Assembly: GCF_021155775.2 (NCBI RefSeq)
Contig: NC_060237.1
Location: forward strand, 17,382,970-17,446,969
Direction: 5' to 3'
DNA: 64,000 bases
DNA from: Neodiprion pinetum
Taxonomy: Eukaryota; Arthropoda; Insecta; Hymenoptera; Diprionidae
Positions 25,871 through 38,600 of the stretch are shown here, in pieces. The number at the start of each line of letters is the position of its first letter. The stretch's first letter is position 1. The notes under the pieces were generated by a model. That model worked only from the letters and a program-made list of their open reading frames with translations. It was not told the DNA's origin and searched no databases. The translations under genes were made by a program, and so were the position numbers.

Positions 25871-27108
25871 CGAGTTCGATTTTTTAGTCTTTAGATTTTG
25901 TAAAAACAGGCATTTTCAACACTTTGTTTATCCATAGCGCCTACTATATTCACAGAATCATTATAATCCTTCTTAAAACATCAACATTGATATCTTAGAA
26001 GTCCAATCATGCAAAAAACTGACAACGATACCTCAAAAATTGAATATAAATCTTGAATAACCGATTCGAAAAAGGTGTCTCATATATGTTATGCTGTGGC
26101 GCAAAGGGTTAATCGGTAATATATACTTGAACTTGTATAAATCATCCTAGCATCGTAATAAAATTTATAAAGTAAACGATTCACGAGTGCAGGTAATGTA
26201 CATATTTTTGATTAAGGAACAATGTCGGTGGTAATTTAATTTTATTCAAAGCGAAAACACAACGGCAGCCCGTTTCAGAAACGTTAACTCCATGAGACTT
26301 CGATCTGCGGCGGCAGGAGCAGAGAGTTTACTTGTGAGTAATCACAAATTGAAGTTGCGCGTTGCGGTTCGTTTTGATTTTAAGTAGGCAGACGGTACGA
26401 GGTCGTCCGCATCGTTATCTCAATTGGCATAAGGTTCATGTACGTATTAGGCATGAGAAACGGCGACACGACGACGGGCTTGCACTTGTGTACAAATTTT
26501 AGTTTCAGGAATGAGTAAGTATGCGAAGACGACTCCTACCTGTCCATACATGTGTGTTTGATTCATTGCACGTTACAGAGATCCTCACGCCCACGTAAGA
26601 AATTTTCTAAACAACGCGATGAATTTTATTCAAATACTTACGGTAACACTCGCTTCATAAGCCGCAGCTGCGAATTCCAGAAGTTTGTCATCATAAATAT
26701 TAATTGCCGTAACCTCTTTACCTTTTGTCTAATATGGATATACGTACCTTCTAGGTGTCTATTATATAGCAATGGAATTGTAACAACTGTGAAATGACCT
26801 AGGAGTTCGTGAAATGATTTAGGAGAGGGACGGAAGATAGATAAATAGATAGGTAGATGTGTACATTAATATCCATATCAATGCTCGAAAAAGCAAAAGA
26901 GGTTTATACACATTTCATGATATTGCACATACAATGAGCATAAATCTTCTGAGAAGAGGAAGACGAGTCGTCGAATTCAGTTTCGAAATAACTAAGAGTG
27001 ATGGAAATCTTTGAAATCTTACAGTATACTTGTTTGGATATTACTGTAACTAAAAGATATGTTAATAGTCAGATATAAATATAATAAATGTTGCATTAAT
27101 AATAAAAC

Positions 27109-27483
27109 ACATTTCTTCATGCTCAATCAAAGCGAATTGGTCGGCAAGTAACGATTTATTTTGCGCAATGGATTTAAAGTACGTACTTTTTTTTTTTTAT
27201 AAACGAAAACCGCTATTTCGCGACTTGGGAATTGTCTGAATTCGAGTAAATCGTAATAAAGTAGGACACACTCATATTTTGAAATCCAAGTTTCTTTAAA
27301 GGCATTGGAAACATGAATATAGTGAATTTCTTTTCAATGTTTTGTTACGATAACGTTAACAACTTCAGTCTCGTTCAAATTTCATACGAAATGCCGAAGA
27401 AATAAATATGTCACATCCATCATTCGGAGTAATTTGATCGTTACTTGCCGACCGATTCTGTTTGATTAACCGTGAAGAACATG
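27109..27483. repeat. Inverted repeat sharing TCGGCAAGTAACGAT
   Basis: The arms at about 27109-27161 and 27432-27483 share GGTCGGCAAGTAACGAT and a TTCTTCA..CRATCAAA block, inverted. The loop contains CGTTAACAACTTCAGTCTCG near 27353, a version of a word that also occurs at 34181 and, inverted, near 57375. Confidence 0.55.
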
Positions 27484-28208
27484 TCAAGTTATCGATATCC
27501 GGACGGATGTGTCGTTGATCTTTCGAAAATTTGAAAAAATGACAAACCATTGCGAAGTAAATTTCAATTCAGATTACATTTTTCGATGAATTGAATTCCG
27601 TGGCATGGTTTACAAATTTTTTCTCGTGAATTCCAGTACGAAATGAGTTAGCCAAAGTTTTGTATTGTTCCTCTTTCCAGAAAATGATCACTCTAGAAAA
27701 GTTTCGCTCTTTACATTTTTCGATAAAATTTCTCATATTTTTGAAATATATGTATGGATAATTTTGAAAGAGTTAAATTGTTTAATTAATCTATAGCCGA
27801 AGGTAATAAGACGATTCGGTGTTTCCTTTTTACTTCCAGTTCCTCGAGTTACTTCCTTTGCTCATTGCTCCGTGTAAATCCTTGTTTAAAAAATTCGCTT
27901 CAGATACACGTTGTCAAATATATGTCTTCCGATGAAACGTATTCCTATTAAATGATTTTTTTCTACATCTACCTGTGACGCATCGTGGCACCATTGTTAA
28001 ATAAACTATTGAATATTTATAGTTACGGCCTGCCGGAATTTTACGAAATCACACGTTTCAAAGCTTTATAAATATCGTTCAATTAGCTCTATGAAATTAG
28101 AATAAACCGCCTTGTCAATAATGATAATATTGGTCTGTGTTTATGCTAGAATATTATAATATCAACGCAAGTCGAAAAGGTACTCTGCATATTCGGCAGG
28201 TCTATGTC

Positions 28209-28610
28209 CAGGGTGTCTACTGCTCCTTAAATATCCTTCAATCCTGGAACTAATCTGGGAAACAAAAATTACTCCTTAGGTCCTGGACAAGTTCTGGAAT
28301 ATTTTGATTTATCCTGGAAAAGTTGATATAATACATTTTTGATTGAAAACTGCGACATTTTATTTGTAACACGCGGCCTTGAATGCGTTAAATTTTAACA
28401 AATGGATCATGCAGTCCTTAGCAATTCGTTCTGTATATGAACTACTACATATATGCATAAATTTTTTGATCCAACACCTATTCAACTTTCCTATCCTTGA
28501 AAATTCGTACGAACACAAAATTAAGGTTCCAGAATTTTTTACAATCTATTGTCCAGAAAACTTCTGGAATGGTCCTGGAATTTAAATTCTTAATTACAGT
28601 AGACACCCTG
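28209..28610. mobile_element. Small DNA element with perfect 14-bp ends CAGGGTGTCTACTG
   Basis: CAGGGTGTCTACTG at 28209-28222 is exactly inverted at 28597-28610. Inside, TCCTGGAA / TTCCAGGA words recur several times near both ends. The CAGGG start is typical of hAT-type non-autonomous elements, but the 8 bases flanking each side do not match, so a hAT target duplication is not shown. It is 402 bases long and has no transposase. Confidence 0.6.
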
Positions 28611-28750
28611 CATCTCGAACGATGTATAGTTACAATAACGAAGTTAATTTCGTGGTGTAGAAAACGAGTTTGTTTTTATGAGTACGCGAAAAAATTCTAC
28701 GTTTATCAAAAAGAATTCCGAAGATCTGGCAATCGTTATCCAGACGTTTT

Positions 28751-29014
28751 CAGGGGCGAGGTTGAAATTCCGAATTTTAAAAGTTCCGAAAGCACCAAAT
28801 TCTGAATTTTTTGATGGCGAAACTTGAAGTAAAGAAATCAAACTTGGACGAAACATCAATGTTTCGAATGGTCCGAAACCCGACACTCAAAGTTCCATAA
28901 ATGCAAAAGAAAGGGTAAAATTCCGAAAGGATAAAATGCTGAAAAGGCATAACTCCGAACAAGTTGAGATTCCGAATTAGGAACTTTTCAAATTCGGAAC
29001 TTGAACCCTGCCCC
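28751..29014. mobile_element. Short element built of TTCCGAA words, inverted ends
   Basis: The left end CAGGGGCGAGGTTGAAATTC and then CGAATTTTAAAAGTTCC mirrors the right end GGAACTTTTCAAATTCGGAA and then CTTGAACCCTGCCCC with a few gaps. TTCCGAA or its complement recurs many times within. GTTTT lies directly outside both ends (28746-28750 and 29015-29019), a possible 5-bp target duplication. It has no coding capacity. Confidence 0.5.
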
Positions 29015-29188
29015 GTTTTTCAAGATGAGTTTAAATGGAAGTGCGTCATTCAATGTTATATTACATGAAACCCAACACATTGCAGGCGAAACCAACGCGA
29101 TTAGATGCCTCGTGCAACAATATCGAGAACCGCATTGTATTGTGTTACCAAAATAATTATCCATCGAGCTACGCCCCCGTAATCATTG

Positions 29189-29880
29189 TATATATGGAGT
29201 ATTCCACGTCAAATTAGCAGTCCATGTTCCTCATTCTCTTCGATTTTAATAATTTTTTGGTATGATGTTCATACCAACCCAAAAAGGTCTCGGAATTTTT
29301 TTCAGATTTTTTTCCAACGTTGAACTTTGAAATAAATCGAAAAAACAAATCCGAAAACAACATTTTTAAAAATCTGAAGTAATTCACACAGATTCTATGA
29401 TTTGAAATGTGATTTTCAAGCATCACATGATAACGAAACCTCAATATTTACTATTTTTTTCGGAAGTTTGTAGTTTTTCCATGTCGGAATTAGAGTTTCT
29501 GTTTTCTGATCCCCGATATAAATAGATCACAGAATCATGACAATAATGTGATTCCGCAATCTTTTAGATCGAGGCATATAAAAAATACAAAAGCAGAAAA
29601 CAATTCCGTCACGGAAGAAAATAAAACTTTGCGAAAAAAATAGTAAATATTGAGTTTCCATTATCGTGTGTTGCTGAAAAATTATATTTTGAAACATAGA
29701 AACCGTCTCAGTTTTTTAAGAATTTTACAAACCGCGTTTTCGTAACTGATTTAGCGATTTTGTATAAATTTCACCAGTGGCTGAAGGAAAGTTGGTAAGA
29801 ACATCATACTGGAAAATGGTTCAAATCGAAGAGGATGAGGTTCATGGGCTGCTAATTTGACGTGGAATCTCCCATATATA
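29189..29880. mobile_element. Palindromic element with TATATATGG..ATTCCACGTC ends
   Basis: The left end is TATATATGGAGTATTCCACG and then TCAAATTAGCAG. The right end is its reverse complement with few changes. The arms also share CTCATYCTCTTCGATTT and TATGATGTTCWTACCAAC. A central block, CTCAATATTTACTATTTTTT, appears in inverted copies near 29430 and 29640. The entire 692 bases form one hairpin. The end motif is related to the other ATTCC-type elements in the window. Confidence 0.75.
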
Positions 29881-32469
29881 ACCTGATCTCCCTCACGCAC
29901 TCGTCCTACGCTATACTTCCTCGGTTTCTTATGGGTCATTCGGAGTCAATTTTAAGATCAGAGCGCGTACCTGGTTTATACACCCTCACATACGTACATA
30001 CATTCCGACTACCTTCGAACCCTGCAAACCGCTTGAAATTCTTTCTTGGCACGACGAGGTTTAGTCACGAGCTGAGGACGGGGACGTGGCTTGTTTGCCT
30101 CTTAGAATTTCACGCGTCATATTATATGCTGCATACCTTTACGTATCGCTCACTTCGCACTCTCCAAAAATCCTTGGATTTCGAATGATCAAGCGTGTAT
30201 TTTCACTATACAGAAAACTGTGAATGGTGTTACGTATGATAATAAAACATCTAGTCTACGATTGGAACTGACGGCAATGTCGTTTTATACCATTCGGTCT
30301 GCGCTAATAAATGAGTATTGGTCACAGAAAGAAACAATAAAATATCTGTTCGTTGAAGATTATCGATTTTATTATGATTCTTTGAGTTTATTGGTGCACC
30401 AATTATAACCTATAGGAATAGAACAGGCACTACCTCTATAATACTTGAGTGAAATATCAATAAAAATAGTCTTTATCGTGACAGATACTATTTAAGTCTT
30501 CATCAACAGCAATTTACAGTTATAATATTTTGTTTACGGTTGATTTCTTGCGCTATGAAAAAAACAGCGACTTGCGCACAATTCTTGTACTGCAATCCAT
30601 GATACATAAACTTTATTTGAGTCAGGTGCGTACCACGAGCTTGAGATAAAATATAGAAAAGTGACATTTTTTCAAAGGGTTTTCATTCAGATCTAAAAAC
30701 CCAAAATATTACACCGAAAAGTAACGCAATGTCGAAACACTGAATGTTTCGAAACAAAAACTTTCCGCCCTGAATTTTCCTGAAAGAATTTTGCGTTTTC
30801 TATGGTACCACGTGCACCTCTCAAGTCCAATACTTGGTGAATACTTTTCTGCGCCACATTTAACAGCGAGGAAGCATGTTTCGTTGGGCAAGATGCGCAC
30901 TGAACAGAAACAGTGAACATATTGTTTTCTCAAGAAAACTTTGGCTTCGTGTGAGTAAGCAAATTTCTGTTTCGAAGGACAAAAATTAAGTGAATATTGC
31001 TGATTTTTAGTTCAACTTAGAAATTACTCCATAAAGCTATCCTCCTGACGATAAACGATACTTATACCCAGATATCAGTGCAGTTGATCATATTTTCTTG
31101 CAAGACTATACGAAATCCAGAAAAATTAGCCGAAAAAAAAAAAAAAATTTGGCTAGTTCGACCAAAGTTTTTCTTCAAGTGTCGAATTACACAGGTGGAT
31201 GAACAGCCTCAGGTATGAATTCTTTCTACCAACAGATCCCGGAAACCCTCTGCAATCTCTTCGACCCTAAGCTAGAGCCTGATTCCTGATGCGCCTACAG
31301 GAAAGGTGGATTTTTATTGTGATGTAAGTGGTCGTAAGAGTAAAATCCGACCACGAGTTTGAACACATAATTTCCTCGTCGCGATCATCCTTTCTATTAT
31401 ATTCGAATGCTGAATCTGATTCAATGAAAGTCGACTTTCATCTATCTGCTGTATGACTGACTGTTCAATGTTCATGCTCCACGAATTAGCGGTCAGGTCT
31501 TGAGTATTCAAGCGAACGTTGCAATGCGCTGCATGCAGCCATTAGAATGGGTGCATCTTTGCAGCGGATTATTTATCAGAATAATTGACGCATTTGCGAA
31601 TTTGAGTTTAATGACTAAAGGTTTTTCCTTGAAACATGGCACAACTTTCATAAATTTTTCTCATTGCAGAATTATCATATGTACATAATTCATATTACAG
31701 GATTTTTTTTCTTACGTAGATACAGTATTAACTGAAATTAGTATGAAATCGGAGAAACCGCCACTCCTTGAGTCTTTAATTTGTTTCGAAATGAAACGAG
31801 AACATGACCATGGATTAATCGTATAATATCCAACAGGTGTGACAATCGATTTCAACAAGTTTAAACCCACGTACCTCCCTAATTACCTATTTCACAGTTC
31901 TAATTTTTTACTTTGCCGCATATGTTTGTCCGTAAATTTAGGCGTATTGTATACGAGGGTCTAAACGTGTCGAAATTAAGGTTTCGTTGTTTTTATTACA
32001 GGCGTACGGCTTCTTCTGCCCGGGGGTTTTGTTCACGGCTACTGGTTACCGCAGGCTTCGTTGTTATAGTTATAACTAAGTATAGAGAGCCGCTCTCTTC
32101 GCGTTAACGTATTTATTTACTCACGTGACGGCGATGGGCAGCAAATCAACTTGCAGCCTGTGCTTCCAACGCTTTCAGGCGAGCTTTAAAAGACTCCGGG
32201 TAGTCTGGTACAGAAAACAAAGACAATCAGCAGGAATACCTGTATAACACTGCGTCGCGTCGGGTCTTTGTTCACCACTATCGGTACTGGGTCAGTTTAC
32301 TTTACGCTGATTGGAACGTGTGTCGCGAGTTGAAAGTCTCGACCGAACTCACCTTCGTACGATAAGAATAAAGGAAATGGATACACCATCGGCGGGAAGA
32401 ATAATAAAGCTGAAGGTTAATATTTGGATTTAACAGGTGTTTGTGATAACGCTGATGGAAATAAGGCTG

Positions 32470-33238
32470 TGTATTGGGCATTCCGCGTCGATTCGACCAG
32501 GGTCTAACCCTCAGCCTCTTGGATTTGGTTCGAGATTTTTTATATTGTTGTCCCAATTCGAAAAATCATTTCAACCCTCTTTCAGATTTTTCCTACCTTC
32601 CAGGTGCCCCAAATTATATAAATTCTGTGGTTAAAACTGAAAATGTTTGAACCAAAGTCGAAGTAGGCAGGCGAAACGGTGATTTTGTATTAGATATCAT
32701 TTTAAATAATATGTAACTTTTTTTAAATTCATTTCGATTTTTTTTCTTAATTTTCAGGGTTCAATATGCTGGTTATGTCTCCACTGACACAAAAACAATC
32801 TGTAAATTTCAATTGAAATTCAGAAATAACATTCAAAATTCAAAACCAGTTTTTTAGTTATTTTGATTTTTCAAGTTATAATTTTTATTAAAATTTATGT
32901 ATTGTTGCTTTATTACGGAAGATACATCGAAGCCTGAAAATTCCCTCCAAAAAAATCTAAGAAAAAAAAAAAAAAATGATGGATTGGTTAAATAATTAAT
33001 AAAAACTTTCTGTTTTGCCTGCTCTCTTAAGCTTTAATTGAAATATTTTTGGCTTCTCCCATACAATTTATGTAAGTTTTTAATATTTTTCAAAAATGTG
33101 GGAATCACTGTTAAAATACCATTTGAGGAGCTCTGAAAAACCTGAAAAAAATTGGAATGATTTTTAGAGTTGAAGCAACAATATAAAAAATCGCGTACTA
33201 AATCCGAGAGGGTGAGAATCAGAGGTGCCTCGTATATA
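32470..33238. mobile_element. Palindromic element, ATTCC-related ends, diverged
   Basis: The left end reads TGTATTGGGCATTCCGCGTC and then GATTCGACCAGG. The right end, read inward, is TATATACGAGGCACCTCTGA. Just inside, GGATTTRGTWCGMGATTTTT and TATATTGTTGYYYCAAYTC form well-matched arms at about 32520-32570 and 33160-33210. An inner pair (GYAGGCRAAAC near 32670 and 33015) shows that the palindrome runs to the centre. The terminal arms are more diverged than in the 29.2-kb element, suggesting an older copy. Confidence 0.6.
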
Positions 33239-33681
33239 GAGTTGAACATTAAATTTTGTCAGATTTCGTGGAGAGCTAATTGTTTTGTAATTTATTACAT
33301 TGCAAACCAGCTAACTCGATGACGATTTAACTTTGTGGAATATTGTGTTGATATCAGTGCAAAGATAAAAAAATATGTTCATTCCGTGTTCAATTGCAAG
33401 TCGCACGAGGCAAATGTTGAAATGAATCTTCCTCAACACAATATAGCTATAAGGAATGAGGATAATACGAAAACAATCGTGACTGGACGAATGGTACAAG
33501 GTATAACAATAGACCGGGTTGAGTAGGATTACTCCGTAGTTTTGTGAGCATATGTTGAGGTTCTGCAGTCACGAAATCTGATTAAATCTTCGGCAAGTTA
33601 ATCACGTTACTGCATCGACGCATGTTTAAGAAAAATTACTAATTCGCACCTTTATGACTTTCCGAAATTTAGTAAACCATT

Positions 33682-34094
33682 CACTGAGAAAAATTTCATT
33701 TCTTATAGTAACTAGAAAAATTCAGTAAAACAGGTGTCGTTAAAAAAAACTATTCGAATATCGTTGGAATTACGAAAAACGAGGTACGCGTAACCATTTT
33801 GGGCTACGTTCGATCCTTTTTTGGTTATTGCAACGCAAAATCAGTTTGCGAGGTTTACTCTACTTTTTTAGTTAAGTAAGGCTTTAACGCCAATTTATTG
33901 TTGCACAAGCATTAAATTTTCGCAACAGTGATCGTAATGAGAAAGAATAGTAACGGATAATAGACTTTCTGGTAACAGCTAGAAAACCAATTTTCATTAT
34001 CTACCTAGAACTGTATTTTTCGGTTGTGGTAAAAAATCGAAATAGTTAAGGATTGAGCGGTAACCGGAACTAAAAATTTCTCTCGCGATCAGTG
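33682..34094. mobile_element. CACTGA-ended non-autonomous element
   Basis: It starts CACTGAGAAAAATTTC and ends with GAAATTTYT-like sequence and CAGTG in inverse orientation, giving short inverted ends. The interior is not palindromic. I have a general memory of very similar sequence (ACTATTCGAATATCGTTGGA, CGTTCGATCCTTTTTTGG) as a dispersed repeat in several insect genomes, but I cannot verify this here. No target duplication was identified. Confidence 0.45.
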
Positions 34095-35624
34095 TTGTAA
34101 ATAAAATGTACTCTTATTTTGAAGAGCCATCTCCTCGAAAGTGATTCTCTTTACCCTGTTGTATCGTCGTAGGCCAACGTTACTAACTTCAGCCTCGTCA
34201 CAATTGTCCATTGCAGGAAAATGATGAATTGTTCGGTTAGCTGGCAAGCCCGCGTTTAATTGCGCATCTTATACCCGCATTCTGTTGTTTCCGTCTCCTC
34301 GTCGTCTGCGTAATGTATAGTCGTATACCCTTTCATTACAATTCGTATACATAACGGGTCCCTGTGTTTAGTTCCACCTCGAAACGTCGTCGCGCAGCTT
34401 ACGACAAAGATCACAGTATACGTTATCGGTACCTACCTATGTTTGTGTAGGTTATACGGTTACCGGCTGTATTTAATTGCTCGAAACGACCGAATCAGTC
34501 ACTCGAAATCATTCCATTTTGTATTATAGGCACGTATCCCGAAAGCTTATTACACGGTATTAATCTTCGAGGAAACTGTAAAATGAGTACAGATCTGACA
34601 TTCGAGCGCACAGACGACAAGTTTTTCGTTTCCCGGATAAAGCTGTTGGGGTATAAAACAGGCTAATGGATGACAAGTCCGTCGATAGTTTATAAATTAT
34701 TATCTGCACCATTAAACCCGTCTATAGATATACTATACACACATTATACTGTGTAATATGGATATTTTGAATTTTTTACTTTCATTCAGCTATAATTGGC
34801 ATAATGCTCGAGTACTAAATGAATTATTTAAATGTATTTATAATCCAAATGGGGGCGAGTCGTTGTGATTTCAGTTTGTTGTCTATAATGCTATATCTTC
34901 TTTGATCGACAAAATATCTTACTGGGCCTTGTAAATATTATTCGTGTAAACGGACAATTTGTTTAACGTGAAGCGTGTGGATCTCAATCTCTATTTAATT
35001 CATATTAATTATTTTTTATTAGTTCTAAATACGGAATTTTTTGATTGAAAACTACTTAAATTGTCGTTTTGAATAAATGTGCGCTTAGTACTATGCAAAC
35101 GCATAGATTATTTGGATCAATTAATATTTATTAAATATGATAATTTTTTTTTCTCAGTGCACGAAATTACAAATTCAACAGTTTTGATCATGACCAATAG
35201 GTACTGTTGGTTGATCTTCGTCCGAATTTCTTCGTTCGTCATTCCGCCTTAAAAAATACGTGTTCATTTAATTTCTATTATTTCGTTAGTCAGTCACTTG
35301 CATAGTTCGCAATTAGAACGTGTTCGTCAATTAATTTCCATCCAATGTGGATAAATTAGCCCGATGAACTTTTACCTTTGTAATTTTCACACAACCGTGT
35401 TATTGTTTAAAGTCCAGTCCAGAAGCAGTAAGCATTAATCATCAAGTGTTGCGCATTCTTTGGAAAAGCATGAGGAAAATATGGGAACAGACATTGAGTA
35501 GTCACTCATACATGCATGCGGTGAATCGAACGAAGCATTGCATACAAAAGATACACCATTTGCATCTGGCCTATCGATGCCCGTTCGTTTATAAATTATT
35601 TTGCGTCACTCTACCAGCGTCGTC

Positions 35625-35626
<2 letters not shown>

Positions 35627-35672
<46 letters not shown>

Positions 35673-35673
35673 A
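35627..35673. repeat. TA microsatellite
   Basis: A long TA run with one TT interruption near 35661-35662. Confidence 0.9.
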
Positions 35674-38600
35674 GAATTAGTTCGCTAGGTATCGGCGTGA
35701 ATCACGTGACAGTATACGAGAAGAGAGGAGGCCATGCAAGAATTTCCGACGCAGGTTCCACGGTCACGTGCAATCGAGAAATTTGTTTAATCAATTGTAA
35801 GGTACAAGGTATGCAGAGTTACCCGCTGCCACGTGGCTCGTACAGCACGTGTGGTATGCTCACGATGATTTGTTACAGGAAACTTGTGTATATTCAGCCA
35901 CGTTATCAGGTTAGTTGATTTTTTATAATATCGACAAAGGTCGATACGTCGTTGAGAAATTTGTGCAGATGCCAACCTATCTGAAACGTGTTTGCATCAG
36001 GTTGTGTACACGATTACGTATAATTTAGTATCAGTCGAGTCGGTAAAACTAGAAAATTACCGACGCGTACAAGTTGCGCTTTATTTGTAACGTTCTCACA
36101 AACGGCAGAACTATCGTAGCTTCTGCAAAATTGCAACGTAACAAGAAAAACGCCCCTGCACTCTCTCTTGTCGGTTGTTCACTGCCTGTTCGACAATACC
36201 ATAATTAACCTGAATGATTGTTATTATTCTCTCAGAACTTGCTGAAGTTTATTCAGTCTACCAAAACTGCTGCGTTTTGTGTCATGTGAATTACAATCTA
36301 AATTTCTTTTTAATCTCTACTTTGCGAGCGAATAACGAATTCCACTGCGTGGGAAAGATCTAAACAAATATTGAAAGTGTTTTTCTCGTCTTGTTGCGCG
36401 AAATGAAAGCGCCGGGTACACAGACGTATGATAATATCAAGTGTCGATTGGCCGAGGAGAGAGAGTACGAATTTTTATTTTCCAACCTTGTAACCGCTTG
36501 CGTTCTGTGCTAGCATTTGGTCTTTGATAAACCGCAATACGTATCCACAGTCGCCAGCACTTGCGGTAATGATAACTGCAACTGTCACGGAAAGCAGCGT
36601 TGTATGGACGAAATAAAATTATAGATGTATCATATAATGTAATATCCACGATGATACCTTATTCAATGGTATACTTTGCCCAGAGATCTGGCTGTGTTAC
36701 GTTTCGTTTAATTAAAATTTGATCCTCGTAACTGCTATAACGGTATATGATATAAAATTTCGCAAATGTAATATATTATTTTTTTTTGTTTCCCATCAGT
36801 TTTTTAAACATGTGAGCAAAAACTTTTCTGGCAGTTGAAGTTACAATAATTTTGGTATATTGGCTTCAGTTTAGCGGAACGAATATTAATGAGGCTATCT
36901 AACTTTTACTCCAATAATTTACTGAATTTACGTATCTGCTCGTATAAATTGCAATAGATTATTTTTCTTTCCAATTGAAGTCATGTTCAACTTTTGTGCG
37001 GAAATTTCACGAGCTCAACTAATTTGTGGCAGCGAAGTTTGCAAAGTTGCAGAAATCTCTGTAACAAGACTTACAGTGAGTCATTGTAGACAAAATGTGA
37101 TTACGTACTCGAATAATGCAGCACGTGAGAATATCACGTTCATTGTTTGCACTTAATCAAGAGGACTACTCCATGTATACAAAATGAGGACACTGCTCAG
37201 TGACTCGTCTTGATATCCGGTGAAAAAAAGTTTCCTGGATGGTGTTGAAAGACTTTTAGTGAACTAGTTTAACGTCGTTAAAATTCAATCTCACGTTGAG
37301 AAACGTCCGAAAGACGAGAGTATTTTTTGGCGTGAACTTGACGCAGACTACATAATACGTTTGGGTTTGTTCGAAATATACAAAAAGCAAACTAAGTCAA
37401 GCTCTTTTTTACTTCTCTAGCTGTACAGGTTGATGTATACAAAGGATATGTAGAGCTACTTATACCTGCAGAAAGATATGTATGGCAGCGATCGATGCTA
37501 AGTGGTTTATTATTTTCGTAGAAAAATTTGCAAATCAGTTTAACCTGACGACTAGCTCCCTAATATAAGCGGATTTCCTTCTATACACCGAGAACAGCTC
37601 CATATAACACGGTGCTGCCCATCTGATATGGTTCAGTAGAATCAAGTATGTTGGGTTGAAGGCTTTTGCGTCGTTTACAGTTAAAAAAAAAAAAAGGTTG
37701 CGGATGCGACCTTATATCGTTTATAAATGTCTTAAATAAAAATACATTTTGGTGCTTAAAGAACGTATCCACCAAGTGTAAGACATTTTTCCTTTATGTA
37801 TTTTTTTCAGCTAATTTTAATGTAGATATGCGTTTTGCGTACATTTGTAGCCGATGCCATGAAAAAAAAATCGTCGCCCTTTTACTAACAAATTCTATAC
37901 TGTTGCAGGCACGTTATATATTTGGGACAAATGGAAACGTTTATTTTTACGCCAATTTGCAATTCCTCTACCTCGTAGCAGTCATGCTAATTTTCGTTTT
38001 CAACGGTGAAATATTTTGAATAAGTAGGCTATTTGTCTTTAACTTAACGGTAAGTTAGCTTGATGTTTTTTCGGCTCACTTGCGTATTTCTTCACACAGC
38101 AAAATATCTATACAGCAGGATAATCTTATAATGACGTGGTGTGTCGACACGTTTTGTGTTATGAATAAGAAGCTGCCTATTACTCGAGGATCATTACTGA
38201 TATTAACCAATTAATAATTTCATTTTGTACCTGGCGTGTTACTCTCGAATGTAAAAAGTTCTTCAATGTAACGGTTAGATCGCAACTCACTTGGTGAGTA
38301 TCTATGCAACTCAGAAGTTCTAGACTTTTTCGTGTCAATTATATTCAAACTTTATTGCCCTTTAATGAAGGTATAGTTGCTGGTTCAAGAAGGATTGCCA
38401 TTACCTTGTGTAACCATTGAACAGTTAAAGTTCCGAATGATGATTATTTTTTTTATAAACATCAAGTCTTCATGGGTATTGTAAAGTTATGGAAAAGAAA
38501 GTCGTCAATCAATCTGGCGAAGACCTTAACTTCAGAAGAAAAGATTGAATTCATAGGACGTTTCTTGGTCTTTACACAATTTCAAGCTACGTCGAAGTAC

